From positions 1 to 64,000 of IMG/VR virus record IMGVR_UViG_3300020159_003728: a stretch of DNA of 64,000 nucleotides. One strand, 5' to 3'. This document shows, one piece after another, positions 28,157 to 36,800 of this stretch. The translations under genes were made by a program, and so were the position numbers. The stretch comes from a virus. The notes under the pieces are model-generated. The model was not told where the DNA came from. It searched no databases and saw only the letters and a list, made by a program, of their open reading frames with translations. Each line of letters begins with the position of its first letter. The first letter of the stretch is position 1.

Positions 28157-29365
28157 ATGGACCTATTTAGTTTAGGAAATCTACACCTTTCTGATTTTTT
28201 GGCAGAAGGTGAAGAGCCTCGGTGCGAGCCTGTTGATTTAGGTCTTGAGTGGGACGAGACTCTGGGGTGTGCTCGCCTAAAGCAGGCAGCCGACTCAGAG
28301 TTTATGTATGGCCGTTACTGGTACCGATCAGGAACTAATCAGACGATGAAGGATGAGCTCGCAGGAATTGTTTCATCGGCAATTCATATCAAGGGCAAGC
28401 AGAACATTCATCTATGGCTTGACATCGCATGCAATGACGGAACTTTGCTTTCAAATGTGCCGAAGAATATCTACAGGGTCGGCATTGACCCAGCAGACGA
28501 GACTTTTACCAATGAGGCAAAGCAACACGCAGACAAGGTAGTGCGTGACTATTTCTCTGCCGAGGCATACCCCGCGGGAACACCTAAGGCAGACATCATC
28601 ACATGCATTGCCATGTTTTACGACCTAGATGATCCGCGGCCCTTTTTGAAAGATGCGTACTCTGTCCTTGATGATGATGGTGTATTCATTCTACAAATGA
28701 GTTACACGCCCCTAATGTTGGCCCAGACAGCGTTTGACAACATTTGCCACGAACATATTTATTATTACAGCCTTGAGTCAATTACCAAACTGTTCAACTC
28801 TTGCGGGTTCCAAATCATGGACTGCCAACTGAACGATGTGAATGGCGGAAGTTTCCGAATCTATGCAATGAAGGATGTTGCCGACAAGACGAAGTTCGGA
28901 ACCCAGCCCCATCGAGATGTATGTAAATTCAGGGTCGAATCGGTGCTAGCGCACGAGAAGGAAACAGGAGTAAATACACCCGAGGTGTGGAACGACTTCT
29001 TTGCAAAGATCGAAAACCTAAAGGCACAAACTCTTGAGTTCCTCAAGAACGCCAAAGAAGAGGGTAAGACGGTGTGGGGCTACGGCGCTTCTACAAAGGG
29101 TAACACCCTTCTGCAATACTTTGGTATTGACGAAACCTTAATTGATGCAATTGCTGAGCGTTCGCCATATAAGTTTGGTCTTCGTACAATTGGAACCAAC
29201 ATTCCTATTAAGTCGGAAGAGGAAATGCGTGAAGCAAATCCAGATTACCTACTTGTGCTTCCTTGGCATTTCCGCGCCGAGTTCCTTGTCCGTGAAAAGG
29301 CATTTATCGAGAATGGTGGCAGGTTTGTATTCCCTTGTCCAGTATTTGATGTAGTTGGTTCATGA
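28157..29365 (+). CDS. Class I SAM-dependent C-methyltransferase (sugar type)
   Basis: 402 residues from ATG 28157, with AAGGAG upstream. The middle carries a Rossmann methyltransferase fold: LDIACNDGTLL as motif I, then VGIDPAD, IITCIAMFYDLDDP and a HEHIYYYSL segment. The C-terminal half, with WGYGASTKGNTLLQYFGI and ending LPWHFRAEF...FPCPVFDVV, is the C-methyltransferase C-terminal domain found in NDP-hexose C-methyltransferases. The usual N-terminal zinc-binding Cys cluster is absent or degenerate. It starts a three-gene chain with overlapping stops and starts. The probable role is to build a branched or methylated sugar for a virion or host-surface glycan. Confidence 0.87.
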   Translation: MDLFSLGNLHLSDFLAEGEEPRCEPVDLGLEWDETLGCARLKQAADSEFMYGRYWYRSGTNQTMKDELAGIVSSAIHIKGKQNIHLWLDIACNDGTLLSNVPKNIYRVGIDPADETFTNEAKQHADKVVRDYFSAEAYPAGTPKADIITCIAMFYDLDDPRPFLKDAYSVLDDDGVFILQMSYTPLMLAQTAFDNICHEHIYYYSLESITKLFNSCGFQIMDCQLNDVNGGSFRIYAMKDVADKTKFGTQPHRDVCKFRVESVLAHEKETGVNTPEVWNDFFAKIENLKAQTLEFLKNAKEEGKTVWGYGASTKGNTLLQYFGIDETLIDAIAERSPYKFGLRTIGTNIPIKSEEEMREANPDYLLVLPWHFRAEFLVREKAFIENGGRFVFPCPVFDVVGS

Positions 29366-30309
29366 GAGTTCTCTATGTAAACCATGGTCTTGGTACTCAA
29401 TGTGGCGTTCATGACTTCGGCAAGAGACAGTTCAGCGAGCTAGCTACGAGTTCACTTTTCGAATCATTTTATGAAGAGTGTAATTCTGCCGAAGACTATG
29501 CAAGCGCCTATTCACGACATCAGCCAGAAATTGTATTTTTTAACTACATGCCTGTAGTTATGCCGTGGATGTCAGTAGCTGCAGTGGCGCATTTGCCGGC
29601 AAAAAGAATTGTTGTACAACATCTGTTTGATCCAACAACAGTAGTTGCAATCATGAATAGCTATTCAGGGATTTTTGATTACATGATCTGCAATGACCCC
29701 ACACTAAAGGTTTCTGATAAACGAATTTTTCCCGTAGCTAGGACTATTCAAAAATATGAGTTTTTGCACACTGGCCCAAGTCATGAGGAAATCAAAATAG
29801 GTAGTTTTGGATTTGGTCTTCCTCACAAAAATTTCCATCTCATTATGAGAGAAATAAACAAACATTTTGATAATGCGGTATTCAATCTTCATATGACTAT
29901 TGGTTCATTTACCGGCGATTATACAGAGTCGCTAATTCAGTCGATTCGTGCCGAAATTACAAAGCCAAATATTCGCCTAAACCATACCTACGACTATCGT
30001 TCAGAATACGAAATTATTGAGATGCTCGCGTCAAATGATATAAATGCACTGTTCTATGAGATTCCTCCAAGTAATGCTGGAATCTCTTCATCTGCTGATT
30101 ATTTGATTGCATCTGGGAAACCAATGCTTTTAACGGATTGTGCATTATTTAGGCATATCGATTCGAGTGTTCCTCGTTATCCAGAAACTACTTTCCGGGC
30201 AATTATTGATAGTTATGACAGCTACTCACAAAATGCATTAACAACCAGAGACAAATATGCCAATCAGTTTGTATCAGATATTGAAAATATGTTTAAGGAC
30301 ATAGCATGA
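29362..30309 (+). CDS. Glycosyltransferase, GT-B-like
   Basis: A 315-residue protein overlapping the methyltransferase stop by 4 bases. It opens MRVLYVNHGLGTQCGVHDFG, a GT4-like N-terminal strand and glycine loop. A second Rossmann half starts at IKIGSFGFGLPHKNFHLI. The stretch ending in NAGISSSADYLIASGKPMLLTD is where GT-B enzymes bind the sugar nucleotide. The canonical E-x7-E is not clear. Its neighbours are two methyltransferases, so it probably transfers a modified sugar. Confidence 0.72.
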   Translation: MRVLYVNHGLGTQCGVHDFGKRQFSELATSSLFESFYEECNSAEDYASAYSRHQPEIVFFNYMPVVMPWMSVAAVAHLPAKRIVVQHLFDPTTVVAIMNSYSGIFDYMICNDPTLKVSDKRIFPVARTIQKYEFLHTGPSHEEIKIGSFGFGLPHKNFHLIMREINKHFDNAVFNLHMTIGSFTGDYTESLIQSIRAEITKPNIRLNHTYDYRSEYEIIEMLASNDINALFYEIPPSNAGISSSADYLIASGKPMLLTDCALFRHIDSSVPRYPETTFRAIIDSYDSYSQNALTTRDKYANQFVSDIENMFKDIA

Positions 30310-30929
30310 ATTTTTATTCTCAGGCAGGCCAAGACAAATGGGTTCTTGATGTTACAAAAAACAAAAAATCCAAAAAGTTTTTTGTTGATATTGGAGCATA
30401 CGATGGAATTAATACAAGCAACACAATGGCACTCGAAGAAAGTGGCTGGACTGGCCTATGCGTAGAAGCAAGTCCTGAGGTGTTTATATCTCTGGCTCAA
30501 AATCGGCCAGCAGCTACCAATCTTCATATGGCCGCAGCATCATTTAATGGTCAGCTAAATTTTTCAGGATTCTCATCTACATCTGATAAGTCCGCACCGC
30601 TTATTCCTTGCGCAACCCTTGATGCAATTCTGGAAATGACTGATTGTCCTCAAGTAATCGACTATTTATCAATGGATATTGAAGGCATGGAGCCAGATGT
30701 TCTGGAAGTATTTGATTTTTCAAAATATCAAATCAATACTGCAACAATTGAACATAATCTATACATGAATGGCTCTGAGAATAAAGACAAGATATTTAAC
30801 ATCATGTCAAAAAATGGATTTATTCGTGTCGTAGAAGACGCACCGTGCCTTGACACAAATCCACTGTATTACATGAAGCCATATGAGGATTGGTATGTGC
30901 GAGAAGAGTTTCTACTTTCCGAAAGTTGA
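30306..30929 (+). CDS. FkbM-family methyltransferase
   Basis: 207 residues, overlapping the upstream gene by 4 bases. It has the FkbM family order: SQAGQDKWVLD at the start, FFVDIGAYDGINTSNT as the SAM-binding glycine loop, GLCVEASPE with the acidic residue for SAM ribose, and YLSMDIEGMEPDVLEVF. FkbM enzymes O-methylate sugars and polyketides, and many phage copies sit in glycan cassettes. It ends in an 18-base convergent overlap with the next minus-strand gene. Confidence 0.87.
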   Translation: MNFYSQAGQDKWVLDVTKNKKSKKFFVDIGAYDGINTSNTMALEESGWTGLCVEASPEVFISLAQNRPAATNLHMAAASFNGQLNFSGFSSTSDKSAPLIPCATLDAILEMTDCPQVIDYLSMDIEGMEPDVLEVFDFSKYQINTATIEHNLYMNGSENKDKIFNIMSKNGFIRVVEDAPCLDTNPLYYMKPYEDWYVREEFLLSES

Positions 30930-31646
30930 TACTTTCTGATTATAGGAATCAATATTCCCCATAATCAGATCCTTTGTTCCATGACAATCAAGTGATTCGT
31001 GGGATACGGAACCAGGCAAATATCCGGCCGTTAAATTATTTGCCATAAGATATGGCTGAATCATTCGCTCTGCCAGGTGACCGGCAAAGACATGCTCTTT
31101 AAACGAATCAAATGCTGGTTCAAACCATCTCATAAAGTTACAAAAATCAGCAGTTCTCCATGCCACCCCCTGTGTGGTCGGCCAGATTTCAAACGGCACA
31201 TTGGCCTTTAGGTCTTCCCAGTTCTCGCCACAAGCGCGTATTCCGGCAACCTGATGTTCGTAAAAATTAGGCAGAGCAAGTGTCCAGAGTTCTGGTCCTG
31301 CCGGCGAGTATCCGACCATGTGATTGCTCTGTAGTGCCTCTTGGGTTTTGCCTTCAATGTCCTCAGTAATGATTGAATGATCGTACTGTAGGAAAATTGC
31401 ATTATCTGCATCAATCATCTCATTGACAGCAAGGACAAACCAACCAGTAAAGTCATAAAACTGTGGCAAATGTTCATAATTCGGATGACTATCTTTGCAA
31501 ACTATAACCTTTATCCCTGGATCTATATCGAGATTTCGTGGTCCAACAAATAGGTATGTGTGACTGACCAGGTCAAACTTCCCCGATTGTTCGCATTCTC
31601 GAATTAGTGTTGAGTCATGAACAGTTATGTATGTCTCTATTGACAC
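30912..31646 (-). CDS. Glycosyltransferase-like protein on the opposite strand
   Basis: GTG 31646 is the best start, with GGAGG 5 bases upstream (244 residues); an upstream TTG at 31658 is less likely. Strands of a GT-A-like fold are suggested by YLFVGPRNLDI, GWFVLAVNEMI and IFLQYDHSII, where the YDH may take the place of a DxD metal site. The C-terminal half is aromatic-rich. The assignment rests on these patterns and on position inside the glycan cassette; it could be another nucleotide-sugar protein. It is divergent from the next gene and their ribosome sites overlap. Confidence 0.6.
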   Translation of the reverse strand: MSIETYITVHDSTLIRECEQSGKFDLVSHTYLFVGPRNLDIDPGIKVIVCKDSHPNYEHLPQFYDFTGWFVLAVNEMIDADNAIFLQYDHSIITEDIEGKTQEALQSNHMVGYSPAGPELWTLALPNFYEHQVAGIRACGENWEDLKANVPFEIWPTTQGVAWRTADFCNFMRWFEPAFDSFKEHVFAGHLAERMIQPYLMANNLTAGYLPGSVSHESLDCHGTKDLIMGNIDSYNQKVSTFGK

Positions 31647-31659
31647 AAGGACCTCCAAA

Positions 31660-32316
31660 TTGAACTTACATCATTTTTATCACATATACGCTGACGGGGA
31701 TTGGATGGAACCAGTCTCTGATCATTTAATCGCACTAACCAGACGGTCGTTCGATAAACAATTATCCTCACTCAATATAGGATTTGTTGGCTCTAAGGAA
31801 AATATTGAATCAGTTAAGATATTTTTGAGCGATAATGGCATTGTTTACAACTCAATTGCCGAAGAAGAATCTGGGTGGGAGCAAGTTACCCTAGAGTATG
31901 TCCACAAATTCTCTAAAGAGAATGATGGGATTGTCATTTATTCACATTCGAAAGGCTCAGCGCACCCTAGTAAAATAAATACTTCCTGGAGACGAAGTAT
32001 GGAATATTACAATTTTGTCAAGTGGGAGCGACCGCTAAATGCGCTTATGGATGGAATGTATCTTGCTGGGTGCCACTGGCTGATTGTTAGCCCCAACTCG
32101 GAAGATGAGGCTCAGTTTTACGGTGGAACATACTGGTGGGCTCGATGTGACGCACTAAGACTTAATCACCCACTGGAGTATGTTAATAGGTACTACGCCG
32201 AACACTGGATTGGTCAGTTAAGAACAGTTCTCCCATTGACAGTTGGCAAGACAATTCTTGACATGACAGAAGATAGCCCAATAGCCATTGGGTATCTGAA
32301 GGACGACTGGATTTAG
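31660..32316 (+). CDS. Putative glycan-cassette protein, glycosyltransferase-like
   Basis: The frame is open from ATG 31627, but TTG 31660 with AGGA upstream avoids overlap with the divergent gene and is preferred (218 residues). The protein contains DGIVIYSHSKGSAHP and a WWARCDALRLNHPLEY segment, patterns I associate with small capsular-type glycosyltransferases, but no certain DxD is seen. An 11-base inverted repeat follows the stop. Confidence 0.6.
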   Translation: MNLHHFYHIYADGDWMEPVSDHLIALTRRSFDKQLSSLNIGFVGSKENIESVKIFLSDNGIVYNSIAEEESGWEQVTLEYVHKFSKENDGIVIYSHSKGSAHPSKINTSWRRSMEYYNFVKWERPLNALMDGMYLAGCHWLIVSPNSEDEAQFYGGTYWWARCDALRLNHPLEYVNRYYAEHWIGQLRTVLPLTVGKTILDMTEDSPIAIGYLKDDWI

Positions 32317-32323
32317 ATAATGT

Positions 32324-32359
32324 TTAGGTAGTTTTTGACTACTGAGCCAAACTACCTAA
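32324..32359 (+). terminator. Perfect 11-bp inverted repeat, possible terminator
   Basis: TTAGGTAGTTT (32324-32334) and AAACTACCTAA (32349-32359) are exact inverted copies with a 14-base loop. The site sits just after the glycan cassette and before a promoter-like box. There is no U-run after the stem, so it may be a factor-dependent terminator, a processing site or an operator. Confidence 0.45.
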
Positions 32360-32381
32360 CTAGATCTTCATATTCCTAGAG

Positions 32382-32390
32382 TAAAATTGA
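32382..32390 (+). promoter_or_regulatory. GTAAAATTGA promoter-like box, copy 1
   Basis: TAAAATTGA, preceded by G, lies 15 bases upstream of the start at 32406. The same ten bases occur before the start at 33805. TAAAAT fits a -10 element, but no good -35 sits 16-18 bases upstream in either copy. It may be a late-type promoter using a phage factor. Confidence 0.45.
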
Positions 32391-32405
32391 AGACTAAGGA
32401 GCATT

Positions 32406-33554
32406 ATGAACCGTCGTGTTTTAGCTGGAAAAGCCCTAGGTGAGCGTATCGGTGACATGGGTAAACCCATGCGCGATGGCGACGGCGACGGTAAATGCCG
32501 TGAGGTTGGCGGTAAGTTCATTCCATGTCCCCCAGGGATTGATGCCGATACAATTCTAGGCAATCTCACTGACCCGATTGACATATTTGACGGCGTAGAT
32601 CTTGATCTATTTGATGACGAGTATGAACTCGAGCGCAGCGCGGTAGTTGAAGATTGGCAACAGTGGGAAGAGTGTCGTTCAATTCGACAAGAAGCTTACA
32701 AAATTGTTAGCGGGTCAGAATCTGTCGCTGATCCATACCTTCGTCGATCTGAACCAAATTTCTTTGGTGATCCGACAATTGCAAAAAGCAAACCCAGTCA
32801 CAGCCAAGAAGTTTCTAGGTCCGAGGCTAGGTACCTCTTAAACCGGCTTGTAGAGAATGTACAGCAAGGTGAAGTACGAAATTCCCCACTTTATAGAGCA
32901 ATGGAATTACCAAGTGACCCAGAAGCTGTGCTATCAAGCCTTGAGGAAGGCAAAATTGTGGACATTCCATTAATGGCAACTGCAACAGAAGCTCGCCAAG
33001 GAACAAATAATTTTTTAGCTAAGTACGGGCAGGATATTTTATTAAAAATAGACGGCCCTAGTGTTGGAATAGGCGGTGATGCTCTGGCCACCCTGGCATC
33101 TGAACAAGATGAAGATGAGCTGCTTAATTACTTAGAGATGTTGGCAAATGACTGGATTAATTTTCCCTCAGATGAGGGTTCTTTGACAGACTCGGCAGAT
33201 CAACTACTTGAACTAATACAACAATACGAAGAAGCACGCCGTCTTCAAAATTACAAAAATCTTGCTAAAACCAAGAAAGAACTTCTTGAAATGATGGAAG
33301 AATACGACTTGCATCCCGTCGGGATGCATTTCGCTGGCGATGAATTGGACGAAAGTCATCCTGACTTTTACGAGCGGATCGAAGATCCATCTACAAACCC
33401 ATTACGAGAGGTTATTACTGGTGGTCGATTCAAGGTGTCTAAAGTTGAGGACGACCCCTCTGGGACTTACAAGCGTATTGTGACAATGTCGCATATTGGG
33501 GTATTTGATCCCCGTCAGCCAGGTTCACTAACACCAATCAAGGGAGCTCGTTAA
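32406..33554 (+). CDS. ADP-ribosyltransferase-like protein with DGDGDG module
   Basis: A 382-residue protein with AAGGAG upstream of ATG 32406. Near residue 23 is RDGDGDGKCREVGGKFIPCPPG, which combines an acidic Ca-loop-like motif with a Cys-x(n)-CPPG element like those of the large late proteins. The C-terminal two-thirds fit the order of mono-ADP-ribosyltransferases: SPLYRAME (conserved Arg), IPLMATATE (in place of STS), then LREVITGGRFKV, where the family has ExE before a GTxFxV strand. The second catalytic Glu position is not clean, so activity is uncertain. The last base of its stop overlaps the ATG of a small gene. Confidence 0.65.
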   Translation: MNRRVLAGKALGERIGDMGKPMRDGDGDGKCREVGGKFIPCPPGIDADTILGNLTDPIDIFDGVDLDLFDDEYELERSAVVEDWQQWEECRSIRQEAYKIVSGSESVADPYLRRSEPNFFGDPTIAKSKPSHSQEVSRSEARYLLNRLVENVQQGEVRNSPLYRAMELPSDPEAVLSSLEEGKIVDIPLMATATEARQGTNNFLAKYGQDILLKIDGPSVGIGGDALATLASEQDEDELLNYLEMLANDWINFPSDEGSLTDSADQLLELIQQYEEARRLQNYKNLAKTKKELLEMMEEYDLHPVGMHFAGDELDESHPDFYERIEDPSTNPLREVITGGRFKVSKVEDDPSGTYKRIVTMSHIGVFDPRQPGSLTPIKGAR

Positions 33555-33733
33555 TGAAATTATTTTTCCTCGATTTTGATGGACTATCAGAACCACAAAA
33601 GCGTCAAATACCAAGACCGAAGCGACGCCGCAAAGGAAAGCAAACTAAGCGCCGAAACAATAAAGTTCAATCTATTAAGGTTCCGCTAGTTCCAGCTAAG
33701 ACGAACTCACGGCAGAAAAAACGACATATTTAA
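33554..33733 (+). CDS. Small basic protein
   Basis: A 59-residue ORF whose ATG overlaps the previous stop by one base. After a hydrophobic-acidic start (MKLFFLDFDGLSEP) it is very rich in Arg, Lys and Gln. It could bind nucleic acid or an acidic partner; no family is recognised. The same pattern, a tiny charged gene after a large effector-like gene, recurs at 37749-37898. Confidence 0.6.
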   Translation: MKLFFLDFDGLSEPQKRQIPRPKRRRKGKQTKRRNNKVQSIKVPLVPAKTNSRQKKRHI

Positions 33734-33771
33734 CCTATTGTCAAGTCAATTTATCCTTATTCTTTATGGGG

Positions 33772-33780
33772 TAAAATTGA
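33772..33780 (+). promoter_or_regulatory. GTAAAATTGA promoter-like box, copy 2
   Basis: The same ten bases as at 32381-32390, here 24 bases upstream of the start at 33805 and after an AT-rich stretch. As in the first copy, the TAAAAT could be a -10 but the -35 is poor. Sharing by two effector-like genes suggests joint regulation. Confidence 0.45.
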
Positions 33781-33804
33781 TAGAGTTATGGAAGGTTCCT
33801 TTTA

Positions 33805-36800
33805 ATGGACAAGCATTCACTCACATTTAAACTGATTAATCAGATTGTCGACGCAGGCATCAACATCGTCCAATTTGATGTGAATCAAAAAGCCGCAGAC
33901 GACCTCCCAAATAAGCCGTCTGTATCCAAAATACGAAGAAAAATAAAATTCCGCCGCCTTGATGGTGATGGCGATCAAATGACCAGTATCTTGTCTCCAA
34001 CAGGGGAGGACAATGTGCCGGTGGCAAATGTCGTTGCCCGGTATGCCTCTCTCGGGGTTGAACTGGTCGACCGAGATATTCTCGAGGATCGACTTAACGG
34101 ATTAAGCCTTGAGCAGGCGGCCGAAAAATACAAAATGGATCAAGCCGAAATTAGCAAACGCGAAGTGCGTGTTGCGGCGGCAATGCGTCAGCTTGGTGAA
34201 GAGATACCGTCCAGCACTTCACCCGCTCAAAAAATTGGACCAACGATTGGTAGTTCTCGTCGTTCCCGAGTTGGATCATTATCTAAACCAGCATCACCCT
34301 CAATCACGGCAACCGAAGCACCAAAGAAGCGCGGACGACCTCCTTTGTCAGAAGTTGTCCAGGCCGAGCGTCGTGCCGCTCACCAGGCTGCCAAAGAAAA
34401 AAAGAAGCGCGAACGCAAGCTCTTGTCAGAGGCCGCCCAAGCCGAGCGTCGTGCTGCTCAGGGTCCAGTAAGAGCCAAGCGTGGCCGCAAGAAGCTTACC
34501 GAGGCGGAACGAAATGGCATAATTTCGGACTTGCAGTCGGGCATGCCATTGGCAGAAATCGTCAGTAAATATTCAATATCAGAAACCACCCTTTCTAAAA
34601 TCAGCAAAGAGTCTGGCTTGTCTGGAAAAATCAAAAGAGGCCCGGGTAGGCCGATTCCACCACAAACACGAGACGCAATTTTCAAAGATCACGACGCCAA
34701 TCCAAATATGACGGTCATGGAGCTTGCTGCAAAATACTCTGTAGATCCAAAGTCTGTTCTTAGGGCTTTTAAAAACAGTTCCGTTGGCGCAGATGGTAAA
34801 AGAACAAGTACGGATAGTGCCAAGGCAAACGCAATAGCCGACCGGCTCATCAATACAAATGACAATTTGCAAGATATTGCAAAAGATTTTGGCGTTAGTA
34901 GACAGTATGTCGACATGCTCGGTAAAAAACTTGGTTTACGAACAACAAAACGCACACGAAAGCCAATGCCATCGCAGCCGGAGCCAGCCAATTTGCCGGA
35001 AATGCGCGACTTTATTCGTAGCAATCCATCGACCACAATAAGAAAAATACAAAACGAGTTCCCGGGTATCGGGGAAGTGAGAATTAGGAAAGAACGAAAC
35101 GCGATTCTTGGCGTTGATAAAGATACGCGCATGACTTCAACCATAAATCAAGTGACTAAAATTTATGACGAGTTAGCATACGAGGGTATGACAGAACAGG
35201 ATCGCACTGCTCTAGTAGGTGTAATTGCCGAAAAACTCGGAATACCAGTCACTCGTGCAAGTCTGCTTGTTTCACGAATCTCTACTGGCGTCAAATCAAA
35301 AAGAGGCAATAAGATTTCTAATGCGGTTCGCGCATATGAAACGGCTGTGCGAAAAAATCCATCTGCGAAGAAGGGTCAATTACTTATTGACATTGCAAAA
35401 AAATATGACACCACACCGCAATCTATTTTGGCATCAATTCAAGCTCGCAATTCAGGTGAGGGCAAGGGTCCGGGGGCTGCAATAATTGCAGCTTTCACCA
35501 AGCGGGCCGAGGCAGAGGACTTTTTCATGAGAAGGCGCGCCGATGTATACGAGGAAATCGCCAAAGAACTAGGGCGTTCACCATCGAGTGTTCAGACTAT
35601 CATTTCTCGATATTCTCGAGTGAAGTATCCAGATAAAAAAGCAAGAGCTGATTTTGCAAAAGCTAATATCGTTAAACGAGATTATGAAATGCTCAAGTCA
35701 CTTCTTTCAGGTACGGATATTAAAAAGATTGCACAGTCTAATAAATTAACCGAAAAGGAAGTTCTAAAACGAACAGAACTTCTTAAAGGTCTATTGCGAA
35801 AGCATAATAAACCACTGATGCAGTGGTCTGCGCGCGATACTGATGCCCCAACCCCACTGCCGCTCCCACCATCTCGTAGACGCTTCTGGTCAGAAATGGG
35901 CCGACTGAGAGACGACGAGAACCCAGATGAGGTCATTGCTAAGGGTATTGCTGCGTCTCCGGGAACTGCTGTTGGGAAGGTGTACTTCACTACTGAAGAG
36001 GCGATCACTGCTTCGGAGCGCGGCGAAAAAGTCATCTTAGTGCAAAACGAAACAAGACCTGAAGATGTTCAGGGAATAATGGCGGCCGAAGGTGTTTTGA
36101 CGGCCCGCGGTGGTCTTGTGAGTCACGCAGCGATATCTGCTCGCGGCGAAGGAAAGCCAGCAGTTGTAGGAGTAGAAGCCGTCAAGATTGATGGAAAAAA
36201 GTTTACCGTTGGCGACATTGTTGTCAAAGAAGGCGATGTCATTTCGCTTGATGGAACAACTGGCGAAATCTTCCTTGGAAAATTACCATCTCGATCTACT
36301 TCACCGGGTGAGAGCACTGTTCCTAAAAAATCTAAACCGACGACAACAAGAAAAAAAGTAGGGGGATACCCATTTAAGGGCATGACTCAAAAGGATCTTG
36401 CGGCTGAGTATGCAATTCAGAAAGAATCTGCACAAAAAATATTAGATGACGAAAGAAGTAAGCGTCTTAAACAGAATCAACCGTTGCAAAACATTCTTTC
36501 ATCCCTGCTTGATATTGAGGATTATGAATTGACCGACGACAAAGACAAGGACTCTCTTTCTAGGGATATTCAATTAGTGAAAACATTCGTTGATGAAAAA
36601 TTAAAATTTGACAGTACTGACAATCCATTAGTCGTTGGTTACGCCACCCAGTTGGTTGCAATATCAAAATTACTAAAACTTCGGAGCAAGCAGCGTGCAC
36701 TAACTGCAGATGAAACGAAGCTAATGAATGATCTTTCTGTTATCTTTGAGGATGATAGTGATTTTCGAGGTGGCAATGATCGCCCCTTGATGATGAATCG

